This document shows positions 34,368-44,596 of a stretch of DNA of 64,000 bases, piece by piece (the first letter of the stretch is position 1; each line of letters starts with the position of its first letter). The notes below the pieces were generated by a model. That model had not been told where the DNA came from. It saw only the letters and a program-made list of their open reading frames with translations, and ran no database searches. Position numbers and translations under genes: made by a program. Origin of the DNA: CAWHYG01 sp963833505. Its GTDB lineage: Bacteria; Eisenbacteria; RBG-16-71-46; CAIMUX01. The stretch lies in contig CAWHYG010000006.1 of assembly GCA_963833505.1 (NCBI GenBank), forward strand, positions 310,001 through 374,000. Direction: 5' to 3'.

Positions 34368-36136
34368 CGCAGCGCCTCCCGGGCGGCCGCGTCCGCCCTG
34401 GCCGGCAGAACGGCGCCATTCGTCCTGACCCGTAGAACCGCACCATCCGTCCTCGCCGGCAGAACCGCTCCGTCCGTCCTGACCCGCAGAACCGCACCAT
34501 CCGCCCTCGCCGGCAGAACCGCTCCGTCCGTCCTGACCCGCAGAACCGCTCCTTCCGTCCTGACCGGCAGAACCGCGCCACCTCGATTCTCCGCCTCGGC
34601 CTCGAGGCCCGGCACCGAGCGCCGGAGGGTTTCGAGCGCCTCGCTCCGATCCGCTCCGGCCTTGGTCAAGGCCAGGGCGGCATTGAGGCTCGGCTCCATC
34701 CGATCGAGCAGCGGTCGCGGCTGCACGCCCAGGGCCACGATCAGGATCAGGATGGGAGCGAAGCAGGCGATCTCCCGGCCGGTCAGGTCGACGAGCTTCC
34801 GGTTTTCTTCCTGCGTGATCGGACCGAAGAGGAACCGGCGGACGAGCCACAGCATGTAGACCGCTCCCAGCACCACGCCGGCCGCGGCCAGCACCGCCGC
34901 CCAGTGATGGCTTCCAAATGCGCCCAAAAGGACGAGGAACTCCCCGATGAATCCGTTCAGCCCCGGCAGTCCGATGGACGAGAGCGTCACGAGGACGAAG
35001 ACGGTCGCAAACCAGGGAACGACCTGCGCGAGTCCGCCGAAATCGGCGATCTCGCGGGTGTGGCGGCGCTCGTAGACCACGCCCACGAGAAGGAAGAGCG
35101 CGCCGGTCGACAGTCCGTGACTCAGCATCTGGAAGAGCCCGCCGGAGAAGCCCTGCAGGTTGAAGCTGAAGAGCCCGAGCATCACGTATCCGAGGTGGCT
35201 GACCGACGAGTAGGCGACCAGCTTCTTGATGTCGGTCTGCACCATCGCGACCAGGGCCCCGTAGATGATGCCGATGACGGCGAGAGTCAGGAAAAGCGGC
35301 TGCGCGGCATGGGCCGCGTCCGGAAAGAGCGGCAGCGCGAAACGCAGGAAACCGTAGGTCCCCATCTTGAGGAGGACTCCGGCCAGGATGACCGAACCGG
35401 CGGTGGGTGCCTCGACGTGGGCGTCCGGCAGCCAGGTGTGGAGCGGGAAGATCGGGACCTTGATGGCGAAGGCGAGCGCGAAGGCGGCGAAGAGCAGAGC
35501 CTGCCTGCCCGGGCTCAGGACCGTTTCATAGAGCGAAAGCAGATTGAAGGTGTAGACCCCGGTCCGGGCGTGATGGTCGAAGTAGAGCGCCAGGATCGCC
35601 ACCAGCATGAGGAGCGACCCGACGATCGTGTAGAGGATGAACTTGACCGCCGCGTAGACCCTCCGGGGACCGCCCCAGACGCCGATCAAGAGGTACATCG
35701 GGATCAGCATCAGCTCCCAGAACACGTAGAAGAGGAAGAGGTCGAGCGAGAGAAAGGTGCCGAGCATGGCGGTCTCGAGGAGCAGCATCAGGAAATGGAA
35801 CCCACGCACCCGCTCCGTCACCGCGCGCCAGGCCGAGAGGACGACGAGCGGCGAGAGCAGCGTGGTCAGCAGCACGAGATAGACCGAGATCCCGTCCACG
35901 CCCAGGAAGTAGTCGATCCCGAGAGACGGAATCCACGGAATCCGCACGCTTTCGGAGAAGCCTGCGCCCGGCTCCATCCGGAGGAGCACGAGCACGGAGA
36001 GGACGAAGGTGATCGTCATCGTGACCAGGGTCCAGGCGCGGATCAGGCGCCACCGGTCCTTCGGCATCAAGAGAAGGATCAGTCCGCCCGCGAGCGGGAG
36101 CAGAACCAACCAGGAGAGGAGCGCGTTCGCGTTCAT
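34364..36136 (-). CDS. nuoM: NADH-quinone oxidoreductase subunit M with C-terminal repeat tail
   Basis: Antiporter-like proton channel of complex I, 590 residues. Family motifs include FYVFWELMLIPMYLLIG (essential Glu), FAIKVPIFPLHTWLPDAHVEAPT, and QTDIKKLVAYSSVSHLGYVMLG with the key Lys. The normal protein ends near residue 505 after RPLLDRMEPSLN. A soluble tail of about 75 residues follows, made mainly of seven 9-residue repeats (GAVLPARTD type). I know of no such tail in other NuoM proteins. It lies between nuoL (13-nt gap) and nuoN (4-nt overlap). Confidence 0.95.
   Translation of the reverse strand: MNANALLSWLVLLPLAGGLILLLMPKDRWRLIRAWTLVTMTITFVLSVLVLLRMEPGAGFSESVRIPWIPSLGIDYFLGVDGISVYLVLLTTLLSPLVVLSAWRAVTERVRGFHFLMLLLETAMLGTFLSLDLFLFYVFWELMLIPMYLLIGVWGGPRRVYAAVKFILYTIVGSLLMLVAILALYFDHHARTGVYTFNLLSLYETVLSPGRQALLFAAFALAFAIKVPIFPLHTWLPDAHVEAPTAGSVILAGVLLKMGTYGFLRFALPLFPDAAHAAQPLFLTLAVIGIIYGALVAMVQTDIKKLVAYSSVSHLGYVMLGLFSFNLQGFSGGLFQMLSHGLSTGALFLLVGVVYERRHTREIADFGGLAQVVPWFATVFVLVTLSSIGLPGLNGFIGEFLVLLGAFGSHHWAAVLAAAGVVLGAVYMLWLVRRFLFGPITQEENRKLVDLTGREIACFAPILILIVALGVQPRPLLDRMEPSLNAALALTKAGADRSEALETLRRSVPGLEAEAENRGGAVLPVRTEGAVLRVRTDGAVLPARADGAVLRVRTDGAVLPARTDGAVLRVRTNGAVLPARADAAAREALR
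34391..34579 (-). repeat. 27-nt tandem repeat, seven copies, coding the NuoM tail
   Basis: Seven consecutive 27-nt units code for GAVLPVRTE, GAVLRVRTD, GAVLPARAD, GAVLRVRTD, GAVLPARTD, GAVLRVRTN and GAVLPARAD. The P/R alternation shows a 54-nt higher-order unit. Only eight codons and the stop follow. The neighbouring frames are also open across the array because its period is a multiple of three and it contains no stop. Confidence 0.95.
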
Positions 36137-36149
36137 GATCCTCCGCCTC

Positions 36150-38249
36150 CTATCGTCCCGCGAGCAGCACGGCGATCAAGCCCAGGAGCAGCACGAAGGC
36201 GTAGGCCTGGACGTAGCCGGTCTGGGCGAAGCGCACGGCGTAGCTGCCGAGTCGCGCCAGGATCCCGACCAGGTTGACCGAGAAATCGATGACCTTGACG
36301 TCGATGAATCCGAAGAGCACCCGGCGTGAGCCCTGGACGAGCGGCCGGACCACGGCGGCGTCGTACGCTTCGTCGACCCGGTACTTGTCCCGGGCGAGGC
36401 GGTAGAGGCCCCCGAAGGAGCGCGCCACCTTCTCCGGAACCTCCGGCCGCCGCGTGTAGGTCCGCCAGGTCAGGATCATCGCGAGCAGCACGAGCGCCAG
36501 CGAGGCCCCCATGAGCGCCCAATCGGTGGAGGGCGACGCCTCGACCCCGCTCTCGCCGCCGCCGGGTTCGGTGCCACCCGCGGTCACGGCGTTCGCGCTC
36601 ACCGGGGCCTCTGCGCTGCCAGCGGTCACGGCGTTCGCGCTCACCGAGGCCTCTGCGCCGCCCGATTCCGCGGCGTTCCCCGCGGCCACGCCACCGGAGG
36701 CAAACACCGGCTCGCACCACTGTTCGATCCGGTTGGGTCCCAGATGCAACACCGACGGCGGGCCGAGAAATCCGCTCAAAAGGGCTCCGGCCGCCAGCAC
36801 GACCAGCGGGATGGTCATCGTCCGGGGCGATTCGTGGATGTGGTGCGCGGCCTCAGGGGCGACGCGTGATCGCCCGAAGAACGTCAGGACGACGAGCCGC
36901 GTCATGTAGATGGCGGTGATCCCGGCGCCGAGGAAGCCTGCGGCCCAGAGCAGATGGGGCAACCAGGGCAGCACCGCGTTCGGCCGGCTCCAGGCGGCGG
37001 CGAGGATCTCGTCCTTGCTGAAGAAACCGGCGAAGGGGAACACGCCGCAGATGGCGAGCCAGGCCACCATGAAGGTCCAACCGGTCACCGGCAGCTTGCG
37101 GAAGATCCCGCCCATCTTCCGCAGGTCCTGTTCGCCGGAAAGGGCGTGGATCACGCTGCCCGCTCCCAGAAAGAGCAGGGCCTTGAAGAAGGCGTGCGTG
37201 ATCACGTGGAAGAGACCGGCGGCGAAGGCTCCGACTCCCACTCCCAGGAACATGGTGCCGAGCTGGCTCACGGTGGAGTAGGCCAGGACCTTTTTGATGT
37301 CGAACTGGGTCAGGCCGATGGTGGCGGCCAGAAGCGCGGTCAGGGCCCCGACCACCGCGACCACCGTCAGGGCGACCGGGCTGAGGACATAGAGGAAGTT
37401 CATCCGCGCGACCATGTAGACGCCGGCCGTGACCATGGTGGCGGCGTGGATGAGCGCGCTGACCGGGGTCGGTCCCGCCATCGCGTCGGGCAACCAGATA
37501 TACAGTGGGATCTGCGCCGATTTACCCGTGGCGCCGAGGAACAGGAGCAGCGCCGCCGCCGTGGCGACGGGGACCAGGAGGTTCTGGTGCGCCTGCATCT
37601 CGCGGAAGGCGAGGGTGGGCGCGCCTCCGGCGTTCAAGGTCCAGAAGAGCAGGAAGATCCCGAGGATGAAGCCGAAATCGCCGATCCGGTTCACCACGAA
37701 GGCCTTCATGCCCGCCTTGGCCTTTTCCGGATCGTCGAACCAGAATCCGATCAGCAGATAGGAGCAGAGGCCGACGCCTTCCCATCCCACGAAGAGAAGC
37801 ACCAGATTGTCGGCCAGGACGAGCAGGATCATCGCGAACATGAAGAGGTTGAGGAAGGCGAAGTAGCGCGCCTGCCCGCGGTCGTGCGCCATGTACCCGA
37901 TCGAATAGAGGTGGATCAAGGCGCCGATGCCGGTCACGAAAAGCAACATGGCGGCGGACAGAGGATCGAGCAGGAAGCCGACGTCGATCCGCAGGGATCC
38001 GGAGCGGATCCAGGTGAAGAGGGTCTGGGTGAGCGCTCGCTCCCCCGGAGGCAGACCCCGAAGCGCCAGGAATCCGGCCAGCACCACACCAAAGGAAGCG
38101 GCGGGCATGAGCGTGGCGATCACGCCGACCAGCCCCTTGGGCGGCCCTTCCGTGCGATGCGCCCAGATGAGGGCGAGAAGGCCGCAGAACAGGCTTCCGG
38201 CCAGCGGAAAGAGAGGAATCAGCCCGAGATAGGACGCGTGCGCCGGCAT
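36150..38249 (-). CDS. nuoL: NADH-quinone oxidoreductase subunit L with repeat insertion
   Basis: The largest antiporter-like subunit of complex I, 699 residues, with about sixteen helices and the long lateral helix at the C-terminus (residues 600-690). Motifs are LLFVGWEGVGLCSYLLIGFW, TGKSAQIPLYIWLPDAMAGPTPVSALIHAATMVTAGVYM and FDIKKVLAYSTVSQLGTMFLG. Between helices near residues 515-575 lies a Ser/Ala/Gly/Val-rich insert containing two copies of a 14-residue unit. The gene starts 4 nt after nuoK ends. Confidence 0.95.
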   Translation of the reverse strand: MPAHASYLGLIPLFPLAGSLFCGLLALIWAHRTEGPPKGLVGVIATLMPAASFGVVLAGFLALRGLPPGERALTQTLFTWIRSGSLRIDVGFLLDPLSAAMLLFVTGIGALIHLYSIGYMAHDRGQARYFAFLNLFMFAMILLVLADNLVLLFVGWEGVGLCSYLLIGFWFDDPEKAKAGMKAFVVNRIGDFGFILGIFLLFWTLNAGGAPTLAFREMQAHQNLLVPVATAAALLLFLGATGKSAQIPLYIWLPDAMAGPTPVSALIHAATMVTAGVYMVARMNFLYVLSPVALTVVAVVGALTALLAATIGLTQFDIKKVLAYSTVSQLGTMFLGVGVGAFAAGLFHVITHAFFKALLFLGAGSVIHALSGEQDLRKMGGIFRKLPVTGWTFMVAWLAICGVFPFAGFFSKDEILAAAWSRPNAVLPWLPHLLWAAGFLGAGITAIYMTRLVVLTFFGRSRVAPEAAHHIHESPRTMTIPLVVLAAGALLSGFLGPPSVLHLGPNRIEQWCEPVFASGGVAAGNAAESGGAEASVSANAVTAGSAEAPVSANAVTAGGTEPGGGESGVEASPSTDWALMGASLALVLLAMILTWRTYTRRPEVPEKVARSFGGLYRLARDKYRVDEAYDAAVVRPLVQGSRRVLFGFIDVKVIDFSVNLVGILARLGSYAVRFAQTGYVQAYAFVLLLGLIAVLLAGR
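36576..36659 (-). repeat. 42-nt in-frame duplication in NuoL
   Basis: GCGGTCACGGCGTTCGCGCT occurs at 36580 and 36622, exactly 42 nt apart. The units code for EASVSANAVTAGSA and EAPVSANAVTAGGT in a loop between two membrane helices. Confidence 0.9.
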
Positions 38250-38253
38250 CCGC

Positions 38254-38562
38254 CTACTCGTTCAGCGCGCTCAAGTCGTCCAAGAGCACGGTGGAGCGCG
38301 CCCGTTCCACCGCGATCAGGATGGCCAGCCCGACCGCCGCCTCCACCGCCGCGACCGCGATGACGAAGAAGGCGACGACCTGGCCGTCCAGGTTCGCCCA
38401 CCAGCGCGAGGCCGCGACCAGCGCCAGGTTGACGGCGTTGAGCTGCAGCTCGAGACACATGAAGACGGTGATGGCGTTCCTACGCCCCAGGAATCCGAAC
38501 CCCCCGATGAAGAAGAGCACGGCCGAGAGGCCCAGATAGTGGCTGAGCCCGATGTCCCCCAT
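38254..38562 (-). CDS. nuoK: NADH-quinone oxidoreductase subunit K
   Basis: A 102-residue membrane subunit of complex I with three helices. The conserved membrane Glu lies in MCLELQLNAVNLALV and the second in VAAVEAAVGLAIL; both are part of the proton path. The ATG at 38562 is separated by one base from the nuoJ stop and gives the normal length; the frame is open upstream but the residues are not family-like. Confidence 0.95.
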   Translation of the reverse strand: MGDIGLSHYLGLSAVLFFIGGFGFLGRRNAITVFMCLELQLNAVNLALVAASRWWANLDGQVVAFFVIAVAAVEAAVGLAILIAVERARSTVLLDDLSALNE

Positions 38563-38563
38563 T

Positions 38564-39061
38564 TCAGGATTCCCCCTTCTTCGCGATGACGACCGCTCCG
38601 ACGATTCCGACCAGGAGGATGATGGATACGACTTCGAACGGAAGGAGAAAGCGCGTGAAGATCTGCCCCGCCATCGCCTCGACCGAACCGAATCCCGACT
38701 CGACCGGCGGCGGCGGGTTTGCCGAGATTCCGACGGCGCGGAGCAGGACGGCCACCGCGAGCAGGCACGCCGCGGCGTAGGCGAGGAACTTGCCACGCTG
38801 GATGGCCTGGTGCCGCAGCTCCTCCTCACGGAGGTTCAGGAGCATGATGACGAAGACGATCAGGACCACCACCGCCCCGGCGTAGACGAGGATCTGGATG
38901 ATGAAGAGGAACGGGGCGGACAGGCTGGCAAAGAGCCCGGCCAGCGCGACCATGTTGGCGGCCAGCGCCAGGGCCGAGCCGAGCGGGTTCCGTTTGAGCG
39001 CCACGAGCACCCCCGTAACGATGCTGGCCGCGGCCAGGACCCAGAACAGAAGCGGGTTCAT
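38564..39061 (-). CDS. nuoJ: NADH-quinone oxidoreductase subunit J
   Basis: A 165-residue membrane subunit of complex I with five helices. FLFIIQILVYAGAVVVLIVFVIMLLN contains the conserved third helix with its pi-bulge Tyr/Gly region that couples quinone reduction to pumping. It lies 79 nt after nuoI, the largest gap in the operon, and is followed directly by nuoK. Confidence 0.95.
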   Translation of the reverse strand: MNPLLFWVLAAASIVTGVLVALKRNPLGSALALAANMVALAGLFASLSAPFLFIIQILVYAGAVVVLIVFVIMLLNLREEELRHQAIQRGKFLAYAAACLLAVAVLLRAVGISANPPPPVESGFGSVEAMAGQIFTRFLLPFEVVSIILLVGIVGAVVIAKKGES

Positions 39062-39140
39062 CGGGCGGTTCCTCCGCTGTCGCTCGCTCCCCCGGCGCGC
39101 GTTCGGGACATCCGCAACCTCGCTGCGTCCACGGTTCCTC

Positions 39141-39776
39141 TCATCGCGACTTCGGAGCCTCGGTCTCCCAGTCGGCCGGCGGCCGGGGACGTTCGATCGG
39201 GACGACGCCGCGCCCCGCCGCGTCTTCCGGACTCGAAGGCGGAGGCTCGGGGAGCCCTGGAGCGGGCGCGAGCTTCTCGTCCCCCTGGCCTTCCTTCCAC
39301 TCCGTCCGATGGCCGCTCATGAGGAAGTCGAGGCCGACGATGAAGTCCTGCCGCCTCGTCCCGACCAGACTGATCTCCTCGGTGTCCATCCGGATGGCAT
39401 CCTCCGGGCAGGCCTCCACGCAGTAGCCGCAGAAGACGCACCGGAGCAGATCGATCTCGAAGATCTTCGGCCGTTTCTCCTTCCACGGCGCGTCCGCGTC
39501 CTCCGCCACGATGTTGATGCAGCTCGCCGGACATGCCGTCGGACAGCACATGCAGGCCACGCACTTCGGCGTTCCGTCCTCGCGCACCATGAGACGGTGC
39601 CGGCTTCGGTGGCGCACCGCCAGAGGCTTGGGCTCCTCCGGAAACTGGACGGTCGGCATCTGCGACTGGCCGAAGACGTTCTTGATCAGGTGGCCGAGCG
39701 TGACCTTCATCCCCCGCAGGATCTCGGGCACGTAGATCCGCTCCCAGAAGGAGAGCTTGGGGCTCGGGATCTTCAT
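39141..39776 (-). CDS. nuoI: NADH-quinone oxidoreductase subunit I
   Basis: A 211-residue subunit carrying two 4Fe-4S clusters (N6a, N6b) that pass electrons toward cluster N2. The two ferredoxin motifs are CVACMCCPTACP and CVFCGYCVEACPEDAI. A Pro/Glu-rich tail of about 45 residues after MSGHRTEWKEG is not conserved. The ATG at 39776 overlaps the nuoH stop (ATGA) and matches the usual N-terminus before the helix LGHLIKNVFG. Confidence 0.95.
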   Translation of the reverse strand: MKIPSPKLSFWERIYVPEILRGMKVTLGHLIKNVFGQSQMPTVQFPEEPKPLAVRHRSRHRLMVREDGTPKCVACMCCPTACPASCINIVAEDADAPWKEKRPKIFEIDLLRCVFCGYCVEACPEDAIRMDTEEISLVGTRRQDFIVGLDFLMSGHRTEWKEGQGDEKLAPAPGLPEPPPSSPEDAAGRGVVPIERPRPPADWETEAPKSR

Positions 39777-41055
39777 CGCGTCACCAGAAGCACCACGACA
39801 CCGGTGATGAGGATGTTGACCAGAGCCAGCGGCAACATCCCCTTCCAGCCCAGTCCCATGAGCTGGTCGTAACGGAAGCGCGGAAGGGTCCAGCGCAGCC
39901 AGACGAAGGCGAAGCCGAAGAAGGTCAGCTTGGCCAGGAAGGTCGCGAACTGAAGCACTGCCGCGGCCGCGGCCGAGCCGTTGGCACCCAGCGGATGAGT
40001 CCAGAAGTATCCCGCCACGGCCACCGCCAGAAGCGCCTGCAGAGAGAGCACCACCGTGAAGAAATCCCCTTCGCGGCGCCGCGTGTCGGTGTAGAGCTGG
40101 CGGAGGCGCCTGGACCACTTCCGGGTCGCCGGAAGCAGCGCCACGGAGACCAGGAGCAGGAGCCCGAGCGCGACCAGGACGCAGACCTGCGCATGGGCGC
40201 GCAGGGTCTCGGTGGGCAGCCAGGGGATCTGCCAGCCGCCGAAGAACAGCGTCGTGATGAGCCCGGAGGCCACGACGATGTTCACGTACTCGGCCATGAA
40301 GAAGAGCGCGAACTTCATGCTCGAGTACTCGATGTGGTAGCCCACGATCTCGCTTTCGGCGTCGGGCAGATCGAAGGGATTGCGGTTGGTCTCGGCGACG
40401 GCCGCGACCATGAAGAGGAGGGCTCCCAGCGGCTGGACCACGATCCCCCACCGCGGCAGGAATCCCCAGAGCAGCCGGCCCTGGGCCTGGACGATCCGGT
40501 TCGGATCGAGGGAGCCGAAGATCATGAGGATGCCGAGCACCGAGAGGGACAGCGTCAGCTCGTAGGAGATCATCTGGGCGGAAGACCGGATTCCGCCGAG
40601 AAGCGGATACTTGCTGTTGGCGCCCCATCCGGCGAAGACGATCCCGAAGACTCCGAACGAGGCGATGGCGAAGACCCAGAGGAGTCCGGGATTGATCCGG
40701 AGCACCTGCATGGGGATCTCGTGGCCCCCGATCGAAAGCGTGTCGGCGAAGGGCAAAACGGCGAAGGTCATGAGCGCGACCATCATCGCGATGAAGGGCG
40801 CGACCATGTAGTAGAAGCGGTGGACGCGGGCGGGAACGATGTCCTCCTTGAACAGCAGCTTGACGACGTCGGCGCCGGCGTGCACCAGCCCGCCCAGCCG
40901 GATGCCCGCGATGGCGGCCCGGTTGGGCCCGGTCCGGTCCTGCATGTAGGCCGAGGCCTTCCGCTCGAACCAGATGAGAACGGGGATGAAGGTGAGCTCG
41001 ACGAGCCAGATCAGCACGGCCCGCCCGGCGATGATGCTCCACTCGGCCCAGGCGC

Positions 41056-41059
<4 letters not shown>
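39773..41059 (-). CDS. nuoH: NADH-quinone oxidoreductase subunit H
   Basis: A 428-residue membrane subunit that forms the quinone-binding chamber of complex I together with the NuoB and NuoD subunits. Signatures: ERKASAYMQDRTGPNRA, HAGADVVKLLFKEDIVP, AETNRNPFDLPDAESEIVGYHIEYSSMKFALFFMAEY and the C-terminal RWTLPRFRYDQLMGLGWK. It has about nine helices and is somewhat longer than E. coli NuoH (325), mainly through loops near residues 300-340. The GTG start at 41059 overlaps the nuoG stop (GTGA). Confidence 0.95.
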
Positions 41060-42653
<1,594 letters not shown>

Positions 42654-42657
<4 letters not shown>

Positions 42658-44021
42658 GCCGGTCCTCTCGCCGCGGCGGCCGGCCGGCCGTCGCCCGAAA
42701 CGGCCGGTCCGTGTCCCTCGTGCAGGAAATAGGCGGCCCGCCGGCGGATGGGGCAGCGTCCCGCCCCCACGTGCGCGTCGAATTCTCCGCGGAATTTCTG
42801 GACGAAGCTCGCCGCCGGCATCGCCGCCGCGTCCGACAGGACGCAGATCGTCGTTCCGATCATGTTGCGCGTGATCGAGAGGATCTTGTCCATGTCTCCC
42901 GAGGTTCCGCCTCCCGCTTCGAGGCGGTAGATCAGGTCGCGAAGCCATCCCGTGCCCTCCCGGCAGGGAGTGCACTGGCCGCAGGATTCATGGGCGTAGA
43001 ACTTCTCGATCACGGCCAGGGCCCAGACCATGCAGGTGTCCTCGTCCAGGACGATCATCCCTCCGGAACCGAGCATCGTGCCGGCCGCGGCCAGGCTCTC
43101 GTAGTCGAGGTTCACCCGCTCCGCTTCCTCTCCGGTCAAGACCGGGACCGAGGAACCTCCCGGGATGTTCGCCTTCATCTTCTTCCCGCCCGGAATGCCG
43201 CCGCAGAGATCATAGACCAGGGCCCGGAGAGGAAGCCCGAGAGGAATCTCGTAGACGCCCGGCCGCGCCACGTTGCCGCTGACGGAGAAGAGCTTCGTTC
43301 CCGGGCTCTTTTCCGTTCCGTAGGCGCGATAGGCGGCGGGACCGTGCTCGAGGATCCAGGGAAGAGCCATCAGGGTCTCGACGTTGTTCACGACCGTCGG
43401 GCCGCCGAAGACCCCCTTGACCGCCGGGAAAGGCGGCTTCGTGCGCGGCTGGCCCTTCTTGCCCTCGAGCGATTCGATCAGCCCGGTCTCCTCGCCGCAG
43501 ATGTAGGCGCCGGCTCCCCGATGAACGGTCACTTCGAGATCGAACCCGCTGCCGGCGATGTTCCGTCCCAGGTAGCCGCGCCCGTAAGCCTCGCGCACCG
43601 CTGCTTGCAAGCGCCGCCAGGGCAGGCCGAACTCGCCGCGGATGTACACGTAGGCGTGATGGATCCCGACCGCGAAGGAGGTGATGAGGATCCCCTCGAT
43701 CAGGGCGTGCGGGTCGAGCTCGAGGAGATAGCGGTCCTTGAAGGTTCCGGGCTCGCTCTCGTCCGCGTTCACACAGAGGTATTTCGGCGAGGGCGGGTCT
43801 TTGGGAACGAAGCTCCACTTGAGCCCGGTGGGAAATCCCGCTCCGCCCCGTCCCCGAAGCCCGGAATCCTTGACCAGTTGGATGAGAGCCGCCGGATCCT
43901 GCGTCAAGGCCGAGCGGAAGACCCGGTAGCCTCCGGCTCTTTCGTAGGCGGCGAGAGTCCAGCTCTCCGGATTCGCGAAGTTCCGCGTGAGGAGCGGAAT
44001 GGTCAGCTCCCTGGTCGCCAT
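42654..44021 (-). CDS. nuoF: NADH-quinone oxidoreductase subunit F (NADH-binding)
   Basis: A 455-residue flavoprotein that oxidises NADH and holds FMN and cluster N3. NADH site: GLRGRGGAGFPTGLKW. FMN site: CVNADESEPGTFKDRYLLE. The iron-sulfur motif is ESCGQCTPCREGT, with the fourth Cys in TTICVLSDAAAMP. The start at 44021 overlaps the nuoE stop by one base (TGATG). The last 15 residues (VSGDGRPAAAARG) are a non-conserved extension. Confidence 0.95.
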
Positions 44022-44596
44022 CACGATTGCTCCCCGGAGTGACCGCCGGCCTCGCGGCGCAGCTTCTCGAGCAGCGCGTCGGTCGATTCCGGCGTCAAGG
44101 GGCCGATGAACCCCTCGTTCACCTGGATCATGGGAGCCATCTCGCAGGCGGCCAGGCATTCCACCTCATCCAGGCTGAAGACCCCGTCCGGAGTCGTCTC
44201 CCCCAAGCCGATCCCGAGCCGGGACCGCAGGCAGTCCAGGATGTGCTCGGCTCCGAGAAGCTGGCAGGTCAGGTTCGTGCAGAGCTGAAGGTGGTATCTG
44301 CCCTTGGGGCTGCGGTGGAACATGGTGTAGAAGCTGACCACTCCGTACACGTGCGAAGGGGGCATTTCACAGAGCCGGGCCACGGACTCGATGACCTCCC
44401 GGGAGATCCAGCCGAATTCCCGCTGCGCGATCCAGAGCGCGGGCAGCACCGCGGCCCGCCGGATCGGATAGCGGGTGAAGGCCTCCTCCAGCTCGGCCCG
44501 GCCCTCCGGCGAGAACTCCACCGGGTGGCCCATGGACCCGACCGGGCAGGCCTCGCGGAGAGTGATGTCCTCGGGGGGCGTGGCGAAGGGTTGCAT
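44021..44596 (-). CDS. nuoE: NADH-quinone oxidoreductase subunit E
   Basis: A 191-residue thioredoxin-like subunit with a 2Fe-2S cluster (N1a). The four cysteine ligands are in CTNLTC and CLAAC(EMAP). The N-terminal helical part (RRAAVLPALWIAQREFGWIS, then VYGVVSFYTMF) is typical. The ATG at 44596 overlaps the nuoCD stop by one base (TGATG), and its own stop overlaps nuoF the same way. Confidence 0.95.
   Translation of the reverse strand: MQPFATPPEDITLREACPVGSMGHPVEFSPEGRAELEEAFTRYPIRRAAVLPALWIAQREFGWISREVIESVARLCEMPPSHVYGVVSFYTMFHRSPKGRYHLQLCTNLTCQLLGAEHILDCLRSRLGIGLGETTPDGVFSLDEVECLAACEMAPMIQVNEGFIGPLTPESTDALLEKLRREAGGHSGEQS

Noticed and set aside
34368..34850. Longer N-terminus for NuoN reading through the repeat array
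   Set aside because: The array is the NuoM tail in another frame; the family-like NuoN sequence starts at 34367, where the ATGA overlap lies.
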